This document shows positions 11,893 to 25,400 of a stretch of 64,000 nt of DNA, in pieces. Position 1 is the first letter of the stretch. Every line of letters begins with the position of its first letter. The DNA lies in the NCBI RefSeq assembly GCF_965363235.1, contig NC_134846.1:74374724-74438723 (forward strand). The letters are read 5' to 3'. The notes under the pieces were generated by a model. That model searched no databases. It was not told where the DNA came from and saw only the letters and a list, made by a program, of their open reading frames with translations. Source of the stretch: Mytilus galloprovincialis. Its lineage: Eukaryota > Mollusca > Bivalvia > Mytilida > Mytilidae. A program made the position numbers and the translations under genes.

Positions 11893-12968
11893 GACAAGAG
11901 TGCACACGCTGAAATGTCTCGCCTTTTATACTAATCATTGATATTATGTTGATAGTCCTAAGTATAAAGCTAAGCTTTATTACAACTGTCACATAAACTG
12001 AACATTAACCAAGATAACTAAACAAAGACCAATGAACCTTGAAAATGAGGTCAAGGTCAGATGAACCATGCCAGGTAGACATGTACAGCTAACAATGCTT
12101 CTATACAACATATATAGTTGACCCATTACTTATAGTTTAAGAAAAATAGACCAAACACAAAAACTTAACACTGTGCAATGAACCGTAAAAATGAGGTCAC
12201 GGTCAAATAAAACCTGCGCGACTGACATAAAGATCATAAAATATTTCCATACACCAAATATAGTTGACCTATGGCATATAGTATTAGATAAAAAGACCAA
12301 AACTCAAAAACTTAACTTTGACCACTGAACCTAAAAATGAGGTCAAGGTCACATGACATCTGCCCGCTAGACATGTACACCTTACAATCATTCTATGCAA
12401 CAAATATAGTAGACCTATTGCATATAGTATGAGAAAAACAGACCAAAACACAAAAATTTAACTATAACCACTGAACCATGAAAATGAGGACAAGGTCAGA
12501 TGACACCTGCCAGTTGGACATGTACACCTTACAGTCCTTCCATACACCGAATATACTAGCCCTATTGCTTATAGTATCTGAGATATGGACTTGACCACCA
12601 AAACTTAACCTTGTTCACTGATCCATGAAATGAGGTCGAGGTAAAGTGAAAACTGTCTGACAGACATGAGGACCTTGCAAGGTACGCACATATCAAATAT
12701 AGTTATCCTATTACTTATTATAAGAGAGAATTCAACATTACAAAAAATTTGAACTTTTTTTTCAAGTGGTCACTGAACCATGAAAATGAGGTCAAGGACA
12801 TTGGACATGTGACTGACGGACACTTCGTAACATAAAGCATCTATATATAAAGTATGAAGCATCCAGGTCTTCCATCTTCTAAAATATAAAGCTTTTAAGA
12901 AGTCGCCGCCGGCGGATCACTATCCCTATGTCGAGCTTTCTGCAACAAAAGTTGCAGGCTCGACAAAA
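11893..12968. repeat. 1.08 kb interspersed repeat with terminal hairpin, copy 1
   Basis: It runs from 'acaagagtgcacacgctgaa' to 'gttgcaggctcgacaaaaac'. A second, highly similar copy is at 26916-28009 in the same orientation. The interior is a set of diverged tandem units of about 115-120 bp ('aaaatgaggtcaaggtcaga ... catacaccaaatatag'). The right end holds a strong hairpin at 12930-12964: GTCGAGC, CTGCAAC, loop, GTTGCAG, GCTCGAC. It is non-coding. A 3'-end hairpin is a Helitron-like trait, but the TC and CTRR ends are not evident. Confidence 0.9.
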
Positions 12969-13413
12969 ACTATCTTTCATCTCAAAAAGTATACAAAATA
13001 TCAACAATATTTCAACAATGCTTATTCTGAAATGGACTTCAGCAGAAAACTGATGTTATGCCTGGAAAAGTAACACATCTTGCTTTGTGGAATTCATCAT
13101 AGGTGAGACATATATTTATTTGTATTATATCCTAAATTGATTCCAAGTTTAATCTCATCTAAATTACTGTAGATGTTTTGGAAAAAGCTTGCAAATAATA
13201 TCCATGTTGATTGCATAAGTCCTTTGCCATAACAAAAATACAGCTGAATACCAGGTACTTTTAAATAGTTGTGGATTTCAAAGAACTCATTAACTCAGTA
13301 CTGAAATGATTTTATGAATACAAATAAAACTTGACATGATATGGTGTTTGAACACATCAGCATATTATAAATTAATAGATAAATCTTTAATATTTATCAG
13401 TATTAAAGTTCCG

Positions 13414-16400
13414 TTAAGAAGATTTAAATGTCTTTATAAGTTCTTCACAATATCTATTTGTCCGATGCTTGTGCTTGACACCTTCTATTTCTGTGATTAA
13501 CATCTGTGGAGAGAATTTTCCTGCTTCTTTCAGTACCTCTGAAAAAAACCCACAAAAAACAAATAAATAACATGACAAAGTAATCATATACATTCCTTCA
13601 AATAAAAACTTTTTAAACAGCTTATAACATCTTTTTAAAGTCATCAAAGCAAATAAGGAAACACTGGGATATCAGATGTACGAGATCTTGGTCACTAAAC
13701 ATTATAATGATCTACTCTGACGTTTATAAGGATTTGTATGACTGACATTCTAATTGTGGAAAGTCACTAGAATAAATGTGTCATCAATGCAGTATCCGAT
13801 TTATAAGAAAATTTACTCTTGATTCATAATAGCAAGCCTTTTCTCAAACTAGACTGATTTTTCAACAACAAAAAGAAATTTACGCACATTTTTGTTAATC
13901 TTCTTCAAGATTTCAAATAGTAGTTCTTTCACATAATATCCACATGTAAAATATTAGTGTTTTTAAATATTATTGAAATATGTCTATACAAATGTATATA
14001 GATATTGGAAGTTGCTGAAGTCTGTATAATTTCAATTTTAAAAATGTTCTACCAACCTAGTATTGAGTTCTGTATTTTAGCATCAGGATCATCTAGATGC
14101 ACCAGTAGACCTTTATAAATAGACTCTAGGTGTAGCCTATACTGATCTACTTTGTATTTTCCTTCAAAACATTCCAAATATGCCAGGAATGTTTTAGATA
14201 CAACAATTCTAATCTCATCACTGCTATCATCTAACCGTTTCAGTAACTCTGGGTAGAAGTTGTACAGATTGTCCTGGTCAAGGGAACTGTTCATGAGCTC
14301 TAACAGCCTTGTCATCACACGACAGGAAACCAGTCGAGTATTCTTGTTGTCACTATCCATGGAGGTTTTAAGTTGTGTGATTAAATCTTCAACAACAGGT
14401 TGCATCTGAAGAAAACATTTGTAATATTTTAATACAAAGGAATGGGGGCATTAAGGCCTAGTTCTGGCCCAAGAAAATAAAATGTTTGATAACTATTTCA
14501 AATTGGCATAAAAAGTTTAGAAATGCATAGGGTCAAGAAATATAAATGAAAAACAAAAAGATTTTTATCTGATGATGTCACAATTACGTCATAATATGTA
14601 CTGTTTTCACAAAAACAATGAAAAATACAGAATTTATGCAGTTTTCTATCTTTATTTTTGTCTTTGAAACATTGTGCGCAGCCAAGAAACAGCAGAATAA
14701 TTCAACAGAAGTTTTGTCATAACTATTGACATAACCTCACCAAATATAAAGTTGTTTCTTGGGTGCGCACATACTTTTTCAATCTAAAATATACTTAAAA
14801 TTTGATGAAAAACAAGGAAAATCATGAAATTTTACAAAATGTGCAAATTAAGTCATGATTTGTTGAGATGGTTACTCGTTCAATGTCAAATTTATATTGT
14901 TTTTCTGAATACCTTGTACCTCAAGTTTTCAGTAATTTAAGAATATGTATGATAACTTTTAAATTTGCAGTAATTTTTGAGCCAAAGAAGGCCCTTATTG
15001 CCCCTACTCCTTTAATCTTGTCCTCAAATTGGCCTAATACCCCTTTATAGGATAAAATAAAAACAGATATCAAAGTATAAGGTAACTTCAGCATTAACAT
15101 TACCAAAAGATGATAATATGAATTTAAGAATATTTAAAAAAAATAATGTGAATCAATGAAGTGTAAAATAAAGGCTAGAGTTATCTCCTTTACACAAAAT
15201 GGCTAAAAATTGATTGATTTTATTCCTTGTGTTTAATCAATGTTTTTGTTTTAGAAAATGGAATATTTAGAATATAAATGAAATGCTTTTGCATATTTAA
15301 CCCACTCTTTATCATATATTAAAGTATCAAATTACCATAGATTACATACAAGATACCAGTTTCAAACTCTGTGGACCCTATAAAATTCTCTAACAATCAT
15401 TACAGTAAAATCAGAAACATTAAAAAATTTCCAAACCTTTTCTTTATCCAAGACTCCACTTTGTAACAATGCCCACATACAAGACACAGCACTAGTTCTG
15501 ATAGCTGATGCTATTCTTCCTGCTTGCCACACCATATTAGGTATAACTATATCCCTAACTACGATCACTGATATGTCTCCAAACTTTCCTTGGGAATCTA
15601 ATGTCTCCTTAGCATTCATCAGGAGTTGGGATAGAAGGCTGAAGAACTTAACCCTCATCTCAGCATCCTTCTTTGGGTCAAGACAGGGTACTAATATGGC
15701 CATAACTTCATCTAACAATTCTCCAACAATTGGTCCTGTTTGAAATTTTTGTTTATGTATAAATCAATAATTTGTTTAAAATATCAACTAAATGAATAGG
15801 GAAATAATCTTCAAAATACATACATATCAAAAGTGCATATACAAAGAAATCAAAATTTGACATTAATCATATCATAAATATAAAAGTTGCACATACGTCA
15901 TGCACTGTATCCCAATCATTTGATGACCGACAAAAAAATATATTCAAACTGGAAGCAATCGCCCTTCAGAAATGACTATTTTCATAGGCTTGTTTAATAT
16001 CATATCATAATTTCAACATCTTAAGTTGATTTCAAGCAATATTCAATTCTGACTCATTAAAAGATTTATCAATAATTGGAATTTCATCAGACATTTTGAC
16101 ATCATCCCATGTCACTGCAATCATATATTTTATCACAGTGATCTTTAACAAATTTTGACAAAGCATTTTATGTATTACATTTAGAGCTGTCACTGGTCTC
16201 CATAGTAACACAATATATAGTCTTAAATAAGAAATTTTTGACAACACAATATACTGAATCAACATCTGAAAAGTGCAAACAACCATATAACTGAAAAATC
16301 AATTTACCTGACTCAATCAGTAGAGTATCTAACACAAGTCTTTCTGGTGTATGTGTATTCCACATGATATAACTATCTTCAAATGAATTAATCAATGGCT

Positions 16401-19400
16401 TAGTATGTTTTCTGAATAATTCATCTTTTGTTGAAAAGCCTTCCACCTCTGACAACTTGCCTAGCAATGTATGAGCCTGTAACAGAAATAAAAACTCACT
16501 GTAGTACATTACAAAGCTTTCTTTTATATTTTTAGTACTAAATTCAATTGTGAGTTGTCTCCCCTTCCATTTGAAACTACAAGGTCTACTTTAAATCGTC
16601 CAACTCAGTTAGTAGAGTCTGTCGAGTTTACTCCACTGACAACTGACCCCCACTGACCCCCTCCCCCCCCCTGTTTATGCTTAAGGGCATACGATACAGT
16701 TTTGATCCCATATTTTAATTTTGATGAAAATTTGCATGTAGGCTATTTTTTATCTGATTAAATCAAATATGTAATAAAAAGTATACCTTCATGTGCTACT
16801 TTTTGAGTAAATTGAGGTTCCAATTTCAGATATTTCCTCAAAATCCAGATTTGTGGACGTATTTTTCCTTTAGATAGAAATACATAACTTTGTTTTAAAA
16901 GATAAACATGAGCTGTTTTTTTGTTAAATTATTTGAAAATTATGTGTTATATAATTATTGCATAAAGGACAAGGTATGATAAGAGGCATATTTGGCCCCC
17001 CTTTTTCCCGATTTGAGAAACTTTTAAGTTGAAACCCATCCCGCTTGTGAAATGACCTATAGTATCTGTTCTTAAACGTATCGCCTTATTTTGTTGAATT
17101 ATGTCCCCAGTTTTTTGCAAAAAGAGACCTCAAAAAGGCCATGAACAACGAAAAGTGTTAAAAATCTACAATTTTGTGACGTTTGAAGACAATATTCAAC
17201 ATCAGCGCCAACGTAGACCATCCTGAAATAATCAACCAGCTACTCTTCTCTACTATATCTTTCGTCTTATGAAATATCATGGTGGTCTACGTTGGCGCTC
17301 ATATTTTAAATTGAAAAAAAATAAATATCCGTTTGTTTACAATTTTGACAAATCGATATAATACGGCAAATGAACCGGTCCGGTTCCGACACTATTCCGG
17401 TAGCTAGATGCAGACAGAAAACCAAGAGTTGCTGTACCCTACCAAGCACTCTCAAGAAAATACGGGTAAGCAACACATTTCCAACCCAAATCTTAACTAC
17501 AGGTAAATAAAAAAAAAAAACTGGAATTCTGCATGTTTGCAATAAGCAATTATAAATGCAAATGTAAGTTTTATTTACGAGTCTGCCGGGCAAGTGGATC
17601 AGGCCTTGACGGCTTGAGCTTGAAAACGATTGCATTTTGTATACAACTAATACGTATCGTTGCCTGCCCTCAATAACTAGCAATATACTTTTGATAATCA
17701 TATTTTGCAAGATTCAAGATGTTTCTTGTTAGAAATTCTTGTGTCTGTCGCTCCTGTAGGGGGAGGGTGTCTTCTTTCTTCATTTTTTAAAAATATATCC
17801 AGGGGTTAATAATTAATCAAAATATCAAGCATTCATAGATTTAACGTATTATCACCAAAAATATTACAGATAATACGTAAGACGTGTAATTAACACAGGC
17901 TATATAAGCCCGACGCAGACGACATAGGTTTGTTTACATAATAAAAGAGTGACGTCCCCTGAAAATTGATGAATTAATTTTTCGTTTATATTTTTTTCCA
18001 ACATGTAGAAATATGGTTTAAGTATGATTCATAATTAGGTTATCATTAATAAATACCTTTTTTTTAATTTTGAAGTAAATTGTTTAATTCAATTATTATA
18101 CTTTGAACTGGAAAATTTTATAATGTACCAGTTACGGAGATGTAGAGGCTAAAATAATAGAAGAACAAATCATATATCGTTTCGAAAATACCGATTGTGC
18201 AAATCTGCATAGACAGTCAAGGTCGTCAAAAACGTCCATTTTTTGTTGCTTGGTATAAAAGTGACTGTGCCAAAACTGTATAGCCAGTCTAGGCCTGATA
18301 ACTTAAATAAAAAGACAATCAAGGACGTTAAAATCTTCCATGTGTTGTCGTTTTGAACCATGACCGTGCATGACGAAACCTCAAGTTAGACACAACAAGG
18401 TCGGAGGTTAAATGACAACCTTGATAATGAATATTTAAGATGTCATGCCGGCAAATTCTGAAAAGGATAACTAAGAAAGTAAAACTCTCCCCATCCTGAA
18501 ACAAACAAACAAATGTATGAAAAGTTTCGTTGCAAATGGGGAAATGAACCTGTTTTATCATTGCTTGCGTAACGTCTCACTTGTATGAAGTTGTAGTGTC
18601 TTCTATTATAAAAGTATAAAGTCTACACGCCACCAACGCAAAACGTATCTTGAGACGCACTAAGAAAAACAATAAGTGTAACCCTTGTCCCTCCGTCCGC
18701 CACAAAATTTGTTTCCATCTCTAACTTTAGTTTTTCTCAACCAAATGATATGAAACTGATACACAATGCTTATTGCCAATAAAACAGATCAAGTTCGAAT
18801 TTGGGTGGTGTAACCCTTACTGTATATATATAATTTACCGAAAAGGGGGGGGGGGGGGGGGGGGGGGGGGCATCATAAGTGTTCAATGAACACATGCTCC
18901 ATTTAATTTAGATTGTAAGCACTCTTTCAATATTGTTGAATTTGATAAGCTGTCTTCATAAACTAAAAGTTTGTGGTTTATTTAGCATTTCTTTTCTTAT
19001 AGCTCAACTTGATAAATCCCTAAGTACAAAGCCCAAAGAAGAGTATACCGGAAAAATGTAGAACTAGTTACACGTATATCCGATAGAAGATTTAGGTAAA
19101 TCATACAATATCCGCTTATTTTATACCAGTGCTCATGCATTCCAAAATATATCCATTCCAACCACTTCTGCTACAGTAAATGTACAACTCTTCGGATGTA
19201 CTGCAACACTGCAACATTTATAAACTATGATTTCCGTATACTCATATAACAATATACCAGTATTCAAATGGTGCATAATCACACGGAAAAAAAAGTTCCG
19301 GCTTAAAGTTTAGCAGAATCATTTTCCCAATTCACTTGTAATAACAAATTATTATTAAAGAAAATGTAGATCTACTTTGCAATCTGGCAATATAATTTTT

Positions 19401-22400
19401 TGATAGTTTTTTTTAAAAAAAGATCTCACTTCACACAAGAAAAATAAGAAGTGATTATCTTTCGTGTTTTTCGCAGTTCTTATTTATGATGAACACATAA
19501 AGAAATACAATTGAGACTGGAAATGGGAACAACCCGACCAAAGAGAAGACAACTAAAATTGAAAGAAAATATATAACACCCCCTCCCCATACAAATGTAA
19601 ATTGAAAGGCCTTCCACAAAGTCACCATTTTAATTAAGGGTGTATCCTAAAGGCTAAAACGAAGCGTACAAGTAACGCAATATTGTTTAGTTTTTATTTG
19701 TACATGTCATGTTTTGATTAAATACCCCAAGATCGATTATAAATTTTACGTATTGTAATGTAGTTCAAAAAGTGCTAACATTGCTACGCAAGTAGATTTT
19801 GAAACATTGTTCTTGATTTTGAAATGTCAATCAAAGATTAAATTCTTACGGCCTTATCCTGTTTATTTGTTTATTTTCAAATCATTAAAGATTTATCATC
19901 AACTATAATTATGCTTTTTTTTTACATTTTGCAGCACTTTTGAAATTCCAGCAAGATGGTCATGATCAACAGCATTGATACATGTTATATTGGATTCATA
20001 AAATAGGTAATTTATAAAATAAAAAATACTACATACAAAAATATACTCCTTATCTGTCCTCACAACGATTTATGTGGTCGTAGAAACCAAAGTAGATGGT
20101 TGTGCATATATGAAAATAAGGAGTTTGGTATGATTCCCAACTAGACAACTATCCACAAAAATTCAAATGAAGTAAATTTTAACAATTATATGAAAAAGTT
20201 GGGACTTTATCAATGAGAAAAAACCCATGTCATACAGTTGACTATACAAGGTCCAAACATCAAAAAAAAATTTAAATAGACAATTGATAAAACTAACGAC
20301 CAAATCTATAACAAAACAATTATATGGTTATCATATTTATATAAAATATATACATTAACTCGGAATGTGGTATACGTTTACAGATAAAATATAAGACACA
20401 AGATAATGTAAACGAGAAAATGAACAGGAAACAATATCAGTGAGACAGGAAAATGTTAACGAGACAAGAGACAAGACAATAAACATGAAATGAGAAACAA
20501 AAGACAAGTACAAGACAATGAAAACAAGAGACAATATACAAGAGACAAAAGATAATGAAAACACGACAAGATACAAGAGACAATATTAATGAGACAAGAT
20601 ACAAAAGAAGATGTAACCGAGACAAGATACAAGATACACGAGATAATGTAAATGACACAAGACACTAATTTAATGAGACATGACACATCACAATGTAAAC
20701 GAGACAAGAAACAAAATACATGAAACAATGAGACCTTATTTTAATGGGACAAGACACAAAAGACATGACAATGTAAACGAGACAAAAGAGCAAGACAATG
20801 AAAACAAGAGACAATATACAAGAGACAATATTAATGAGACAAGATACAAAAAAAAATGTACAGAAGACAAGAAACAAAATACATGAGACAATGTAAATGT
20901 CACGATACCTCATTTAAATGAAACAAGACACAATAGACATGACAATGTAAATGAGACAAAAGAGCAAGACAATGAAAACAAAAGACAATAAACAAGAGAC
21001 AAAAGACAATGAAAACAAGACTAGATACAAGAGACAATGTCAATGAGACAAGATACAAAAAAATGTAAATGAGACAAGATAAAAAAGTCAAGATACAATT
21101 TTAATGAGACAAGACACAAGAAACATGAAACAATACAATGTAAACGAGACAAGATACAAGATACATGAGACAAGACACCATTTTAATGAGACATGACACA
21201 AGAGACATGACACATGACAATGTATACGAGACAAGAAACAAAATACATGAGACAATGTAAATGAGACAAGCCGCCATTTTAATGAGACAAGACACAAAAG
21301 ACATGACAATGTAAACGAGACAAAAGACAAGTGACTCGACAATATGTATTAGACAAGAGACAAACGGAAATAGAAACGGGACAAGATACAAGGTAAACAA
21401 GACATGATACAGGCTGCAAAAGACAATGTACACCGAGACAAGAAACACAAGACAGTGCACAAGTAACTGTATTCATGTGACGATATACAATGTAAATGAG
21501 ACAAGAAACAAAAGACAATGTACACGAAACAAGATACAATGGACAAGAGAAGACAATGGGACCGAGACAAGATACAAACAGCAATGTAAACAAGATAAGA
21601 GACAAAAGACAGTTAAACCAGGTGATGCAAGCAAATATGTATATGAAATATTTTTTATTTTTTATTTTATTTAGGCACTTAGCTATGGCTAAAAATTACA
21701 GTTGTGGTCTCTGCAAAAAGACGCATTTAACAGTCAAAAACAGAAGAACAATAGTAAATGAAAAAATAATAGATTATCTGGCCAAAACTCTTAAAAGGAA
21801 TATTGATAATGCAACTACATGTATATGCTTGCAATGCAGGGCACAAATATACCGGGATATGAAAAAAGTGATGAACTCACCACAGATAAGACTAGGTACA
21901 ACTTGCCAGCCAAACGATGATGATGATCCAGATTTTTTGGCAGAAGAAATATTACCAACAGAACTGATAAGCCCCAAATCTATACAGTTAAACCTTTCAT
22001 CTACATCTAAATCTCATAGACGTTGTACTGTTTGTCAGAAAAATAGTAGTAATCGACATCGACAGGTAGTTGTACCACATGAGGCTCGAACTCAGGCTTT
22101 CATTTACAAATGTATCGTTATACCAGCAAATAGCAGATGTTGTCCCAATCATCTTTTGGGAAACTATTTTACACAAGAGTCTATTTCAAAGATACCAGAA
22201 GTAAATAACACTACACTTTTTAATAGAAGTGACATCACTGAACTATTAGACAGGGTTCGAGGAACATTGACATTAAATGGCAAACTTAACTTTGACTGTG
22301 CACACTCATTGTCAGAGGAGGACTACCAAAGACTGACTGGTTTAACAAGAAATCAGTTCGAAGCTGTTGCAAATACAGTTACTGACCTCAGGAAATCTGA

Positions 22401-25400
22401 AATAAGATCTGTAGAGACATGTTTGGCCATCCTTTTAGTTAAACTAAGGACTGGACTTTCAAATTCAATTTTAGCAACATTATTCTCATTAGAAATACAC
22501 CAAATTCAAAGAGCGACGCATGCTGCTAGATCCTCTTTGATGAAGTCATTTGTGCCAAAGTTTCTTGGCTTTCAACATATGTCCCACGAGAAGTTCACTA
22601 GAGATCACACCACTCCAACAGCAAGAACTTTGTTTGCAGATGATCAACAAGAGACTGGTATTCTTGTCCTTGATGGGACTTATATCTACCTACAGAAAAG
22701 TTCCCACCATCATTTTCAAAAGCAGACATACAGTATGCATAAAGGGAGATCCTTAGTAAAGCCCATGATGATTGTTGCAACAGACGGGTATATTTTAAAT
22801 GTCCTCGGCCCATATTATGCTGATGGTCATAACAATGATGCTTCTATCATTAAGCATGTATTTAAGACTAATGCTGACGAGATTAACACATGGATGCACG
22901 ATGATGATGTCATGGTTGTAGATAGAGGCTTTCGTGATGCGGAAGAATTTTTGAAAAAATTAAATTTCAAAGTTGAGATGCCTTGTTTTCTAAAGAAAGG
23001 TGCAAAGCAGCAAACAGTCGATGAAGCGAATACCACTCGACTTGTAACTAAAGTGCGCTGGGTAGTGGAAAGTGCAAACGGCAGAATCAAACAGTGGAAA
23101 TTTTTAGATAAAGTGGTTGCCAACCACTACGTTCCACACATTGGGGACTTTGTACGAATTGTATGCGCTCTTGTTAACTGTTTTAGGCCGCCTCTCATAA
23201 ATGATTTTGGCAATGATGATATAGGAAAAGAAATGATTGAAAAGGCTCAATTAGACAACCATGTCAAACTATATGTAGAGGAGCACAACCTTCTGAGAAG
23301 AAAAACTGTATACAAGGAAGTTGATGGTGCAACTGAGCTTATCATGTTCCCAAGGATATCTCTAGACCATCTGAGACAAATTACTATGGGTATTTACCAA
23401 ATTAAGTTAGCTAAAAGGTATACAGATGCCCATCAGGAGGACGACAACTATGCATTGTACATTTGCAAGGATAGGCCAGATCTGTTGCGAGTAAAAATGC
23501 AGTCTCGCCATTCATCTTCTAGATGCTATCATTTGTGGTTGGAGTACGATGAGAATGATGTCAGTGGGTGGTATTGTACATGTAAAGTTAGGTCACGTAT
23601 GGTCGGGTGTTGTGCTCACATCGCCAGCGTTGTTTGGTATCTTGGATATCAGAAGTGGAATATTGAGGCTGCTCAATCTGTCAATGCTTCCGGAAAGTTT
23701 TCAAGTTCCATACTCAATGCTAAAGATGTTCCTGAAGAGTCTGACATGTCTGACGTAGAAAGTGTTGATTCATATGTAGAAGAATGACATTAACAAACTC
23801 CTCGCAACTGTTTTTGTTTATTCATAAGATGTTTATTGCTGTTATAATCTAAATTAAAAGAAGGGTTCACATTTCATATGTCATCACATTTATATAATTG
23901 TTCTTAAAAAACACGTTTTTTAACCACAAGACTTATTTTGTCTGAACTTGTAACGTAAGACGTGGAAGACTAGATTTATTTTTTTTTCAATTTTTTCAAT
24001 TTTCCGCTTTGTTAACACATGTTTTTTTTTTTAACTCCAAGCACTTGATAATACACATGTAACTTTGTTTAACTCAGGAATTTGTTGTGTTTGGTCACGT
24101 GTGTCGTGTAATTCTGTCAATTTTCTTTATTACTATTGGTAACAAAATTAACATAATGTTAAAGCACGTTAAGATATCTAATCAATTTGTAGAGTTTTAG
24201 TAGAATATTTCATACAAAGTACATTGTTATAATTGTTTGCAGTTGTGACTACCGGAGACCTAGTGTGTTAATTTCAAGAAATCTAGCAATATAATATTTT
24301 TTTAGAGAAAAATGTAATAGTTCTAGGAGGTCACCCTTTTTATGCATTTTCCCTATATGAAGTGTTGACGAACACTGAACTTTGCAAACTTTTTTATGCA
24401 TTTAAAATGTTCCTGTAACTGATTTAGTTCCCTAACAGATAAAAAACGAATTCTAGAAGCAACACACATTTGTTACAGAATACTTTGTGATCCCCTTCTC
24501 ATTTGTCAATAGCATTTTTAGACGTTTTGTGTTTTAATGAAGTCGAATATTCTCCTCTGTATATGCTTTAGCTGGAAGCCAGTATAATAGTTACTGAAAA
24601 AGTTATAATTGAACTGACTTTTTGATTTCTATCAAGTCTTTTATACAGAACTAGAAAATCGGATGAGTAGATATGTGTACAATGAAAATAGTAGTTGTCT
24701 TTAATTTAAACCTGATTGATAGTTGCTTATAACATTTGTGTTGCAATGCAATATATAGACTTCTAAAAAAAAAAGTATTGATAAAAATATCAATACTTTA
24801 GTGTACTCAATGCGAAAGAAAGTTTTTAAAAAATACCAAAACTCATGCTTGGGATTAAACAAAAGAATCATTATTAAACCGTTGCTAGGCACTATTTTTT
24901 TTTATTGAAATGTTGTTGATATATATGAACTTCAATGCAATTCATTTTATTTCTTACAGTTATTTGTTTTCATATGAAATCCTTTTGTTTTTATTTACAA
25001 TAAAATGATTGTGCTCACATTTCTTTTAAATTATCATTTTGAGTCTGTTGCTAAGCAATATTTGTGTTGCTATGGTCGATATCAACATCCATATAAAGAA
25101 TAGTGATGACTGATCGATCATATCAGTCTGAAAACCAGTTTAGATTTAAAATCTACAAATATTGCTATTTTTGTATATCCCAGAGGGAAAAACTAACCAA
25201 ACTTTGAACTGTTGCTAGGCAACAATCTTGTTGCTAAGTTATTGCTAAGCATTTTAATTTACTGAAATTTAACGTGAACATTCGTTCGTAACTTCAGGTT
25301 CCTATAAAGTAAACAATAGCATTTAAAATTGCGATCATTTGTTTAGATAATACTGTCCATAAGAGATAATTTGGCTTTTTAATAAAACCGTTGCTAGGCA

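Noticed and set aside
20355..21605. Overlapping minus-strand frames rich in Ser, Leu, Val and Cys
   Set aside because: They come from the T-poor AGACAAG array, show low-complexity composition, and overlap one another in different frames.
21496..21684. Upstream in-frame extension of the transposase (63 extra residues)
   Set aside because: It translates the repeat array, and a splice-acceptor-like site and a better ATG lie at 21674 and 21685.
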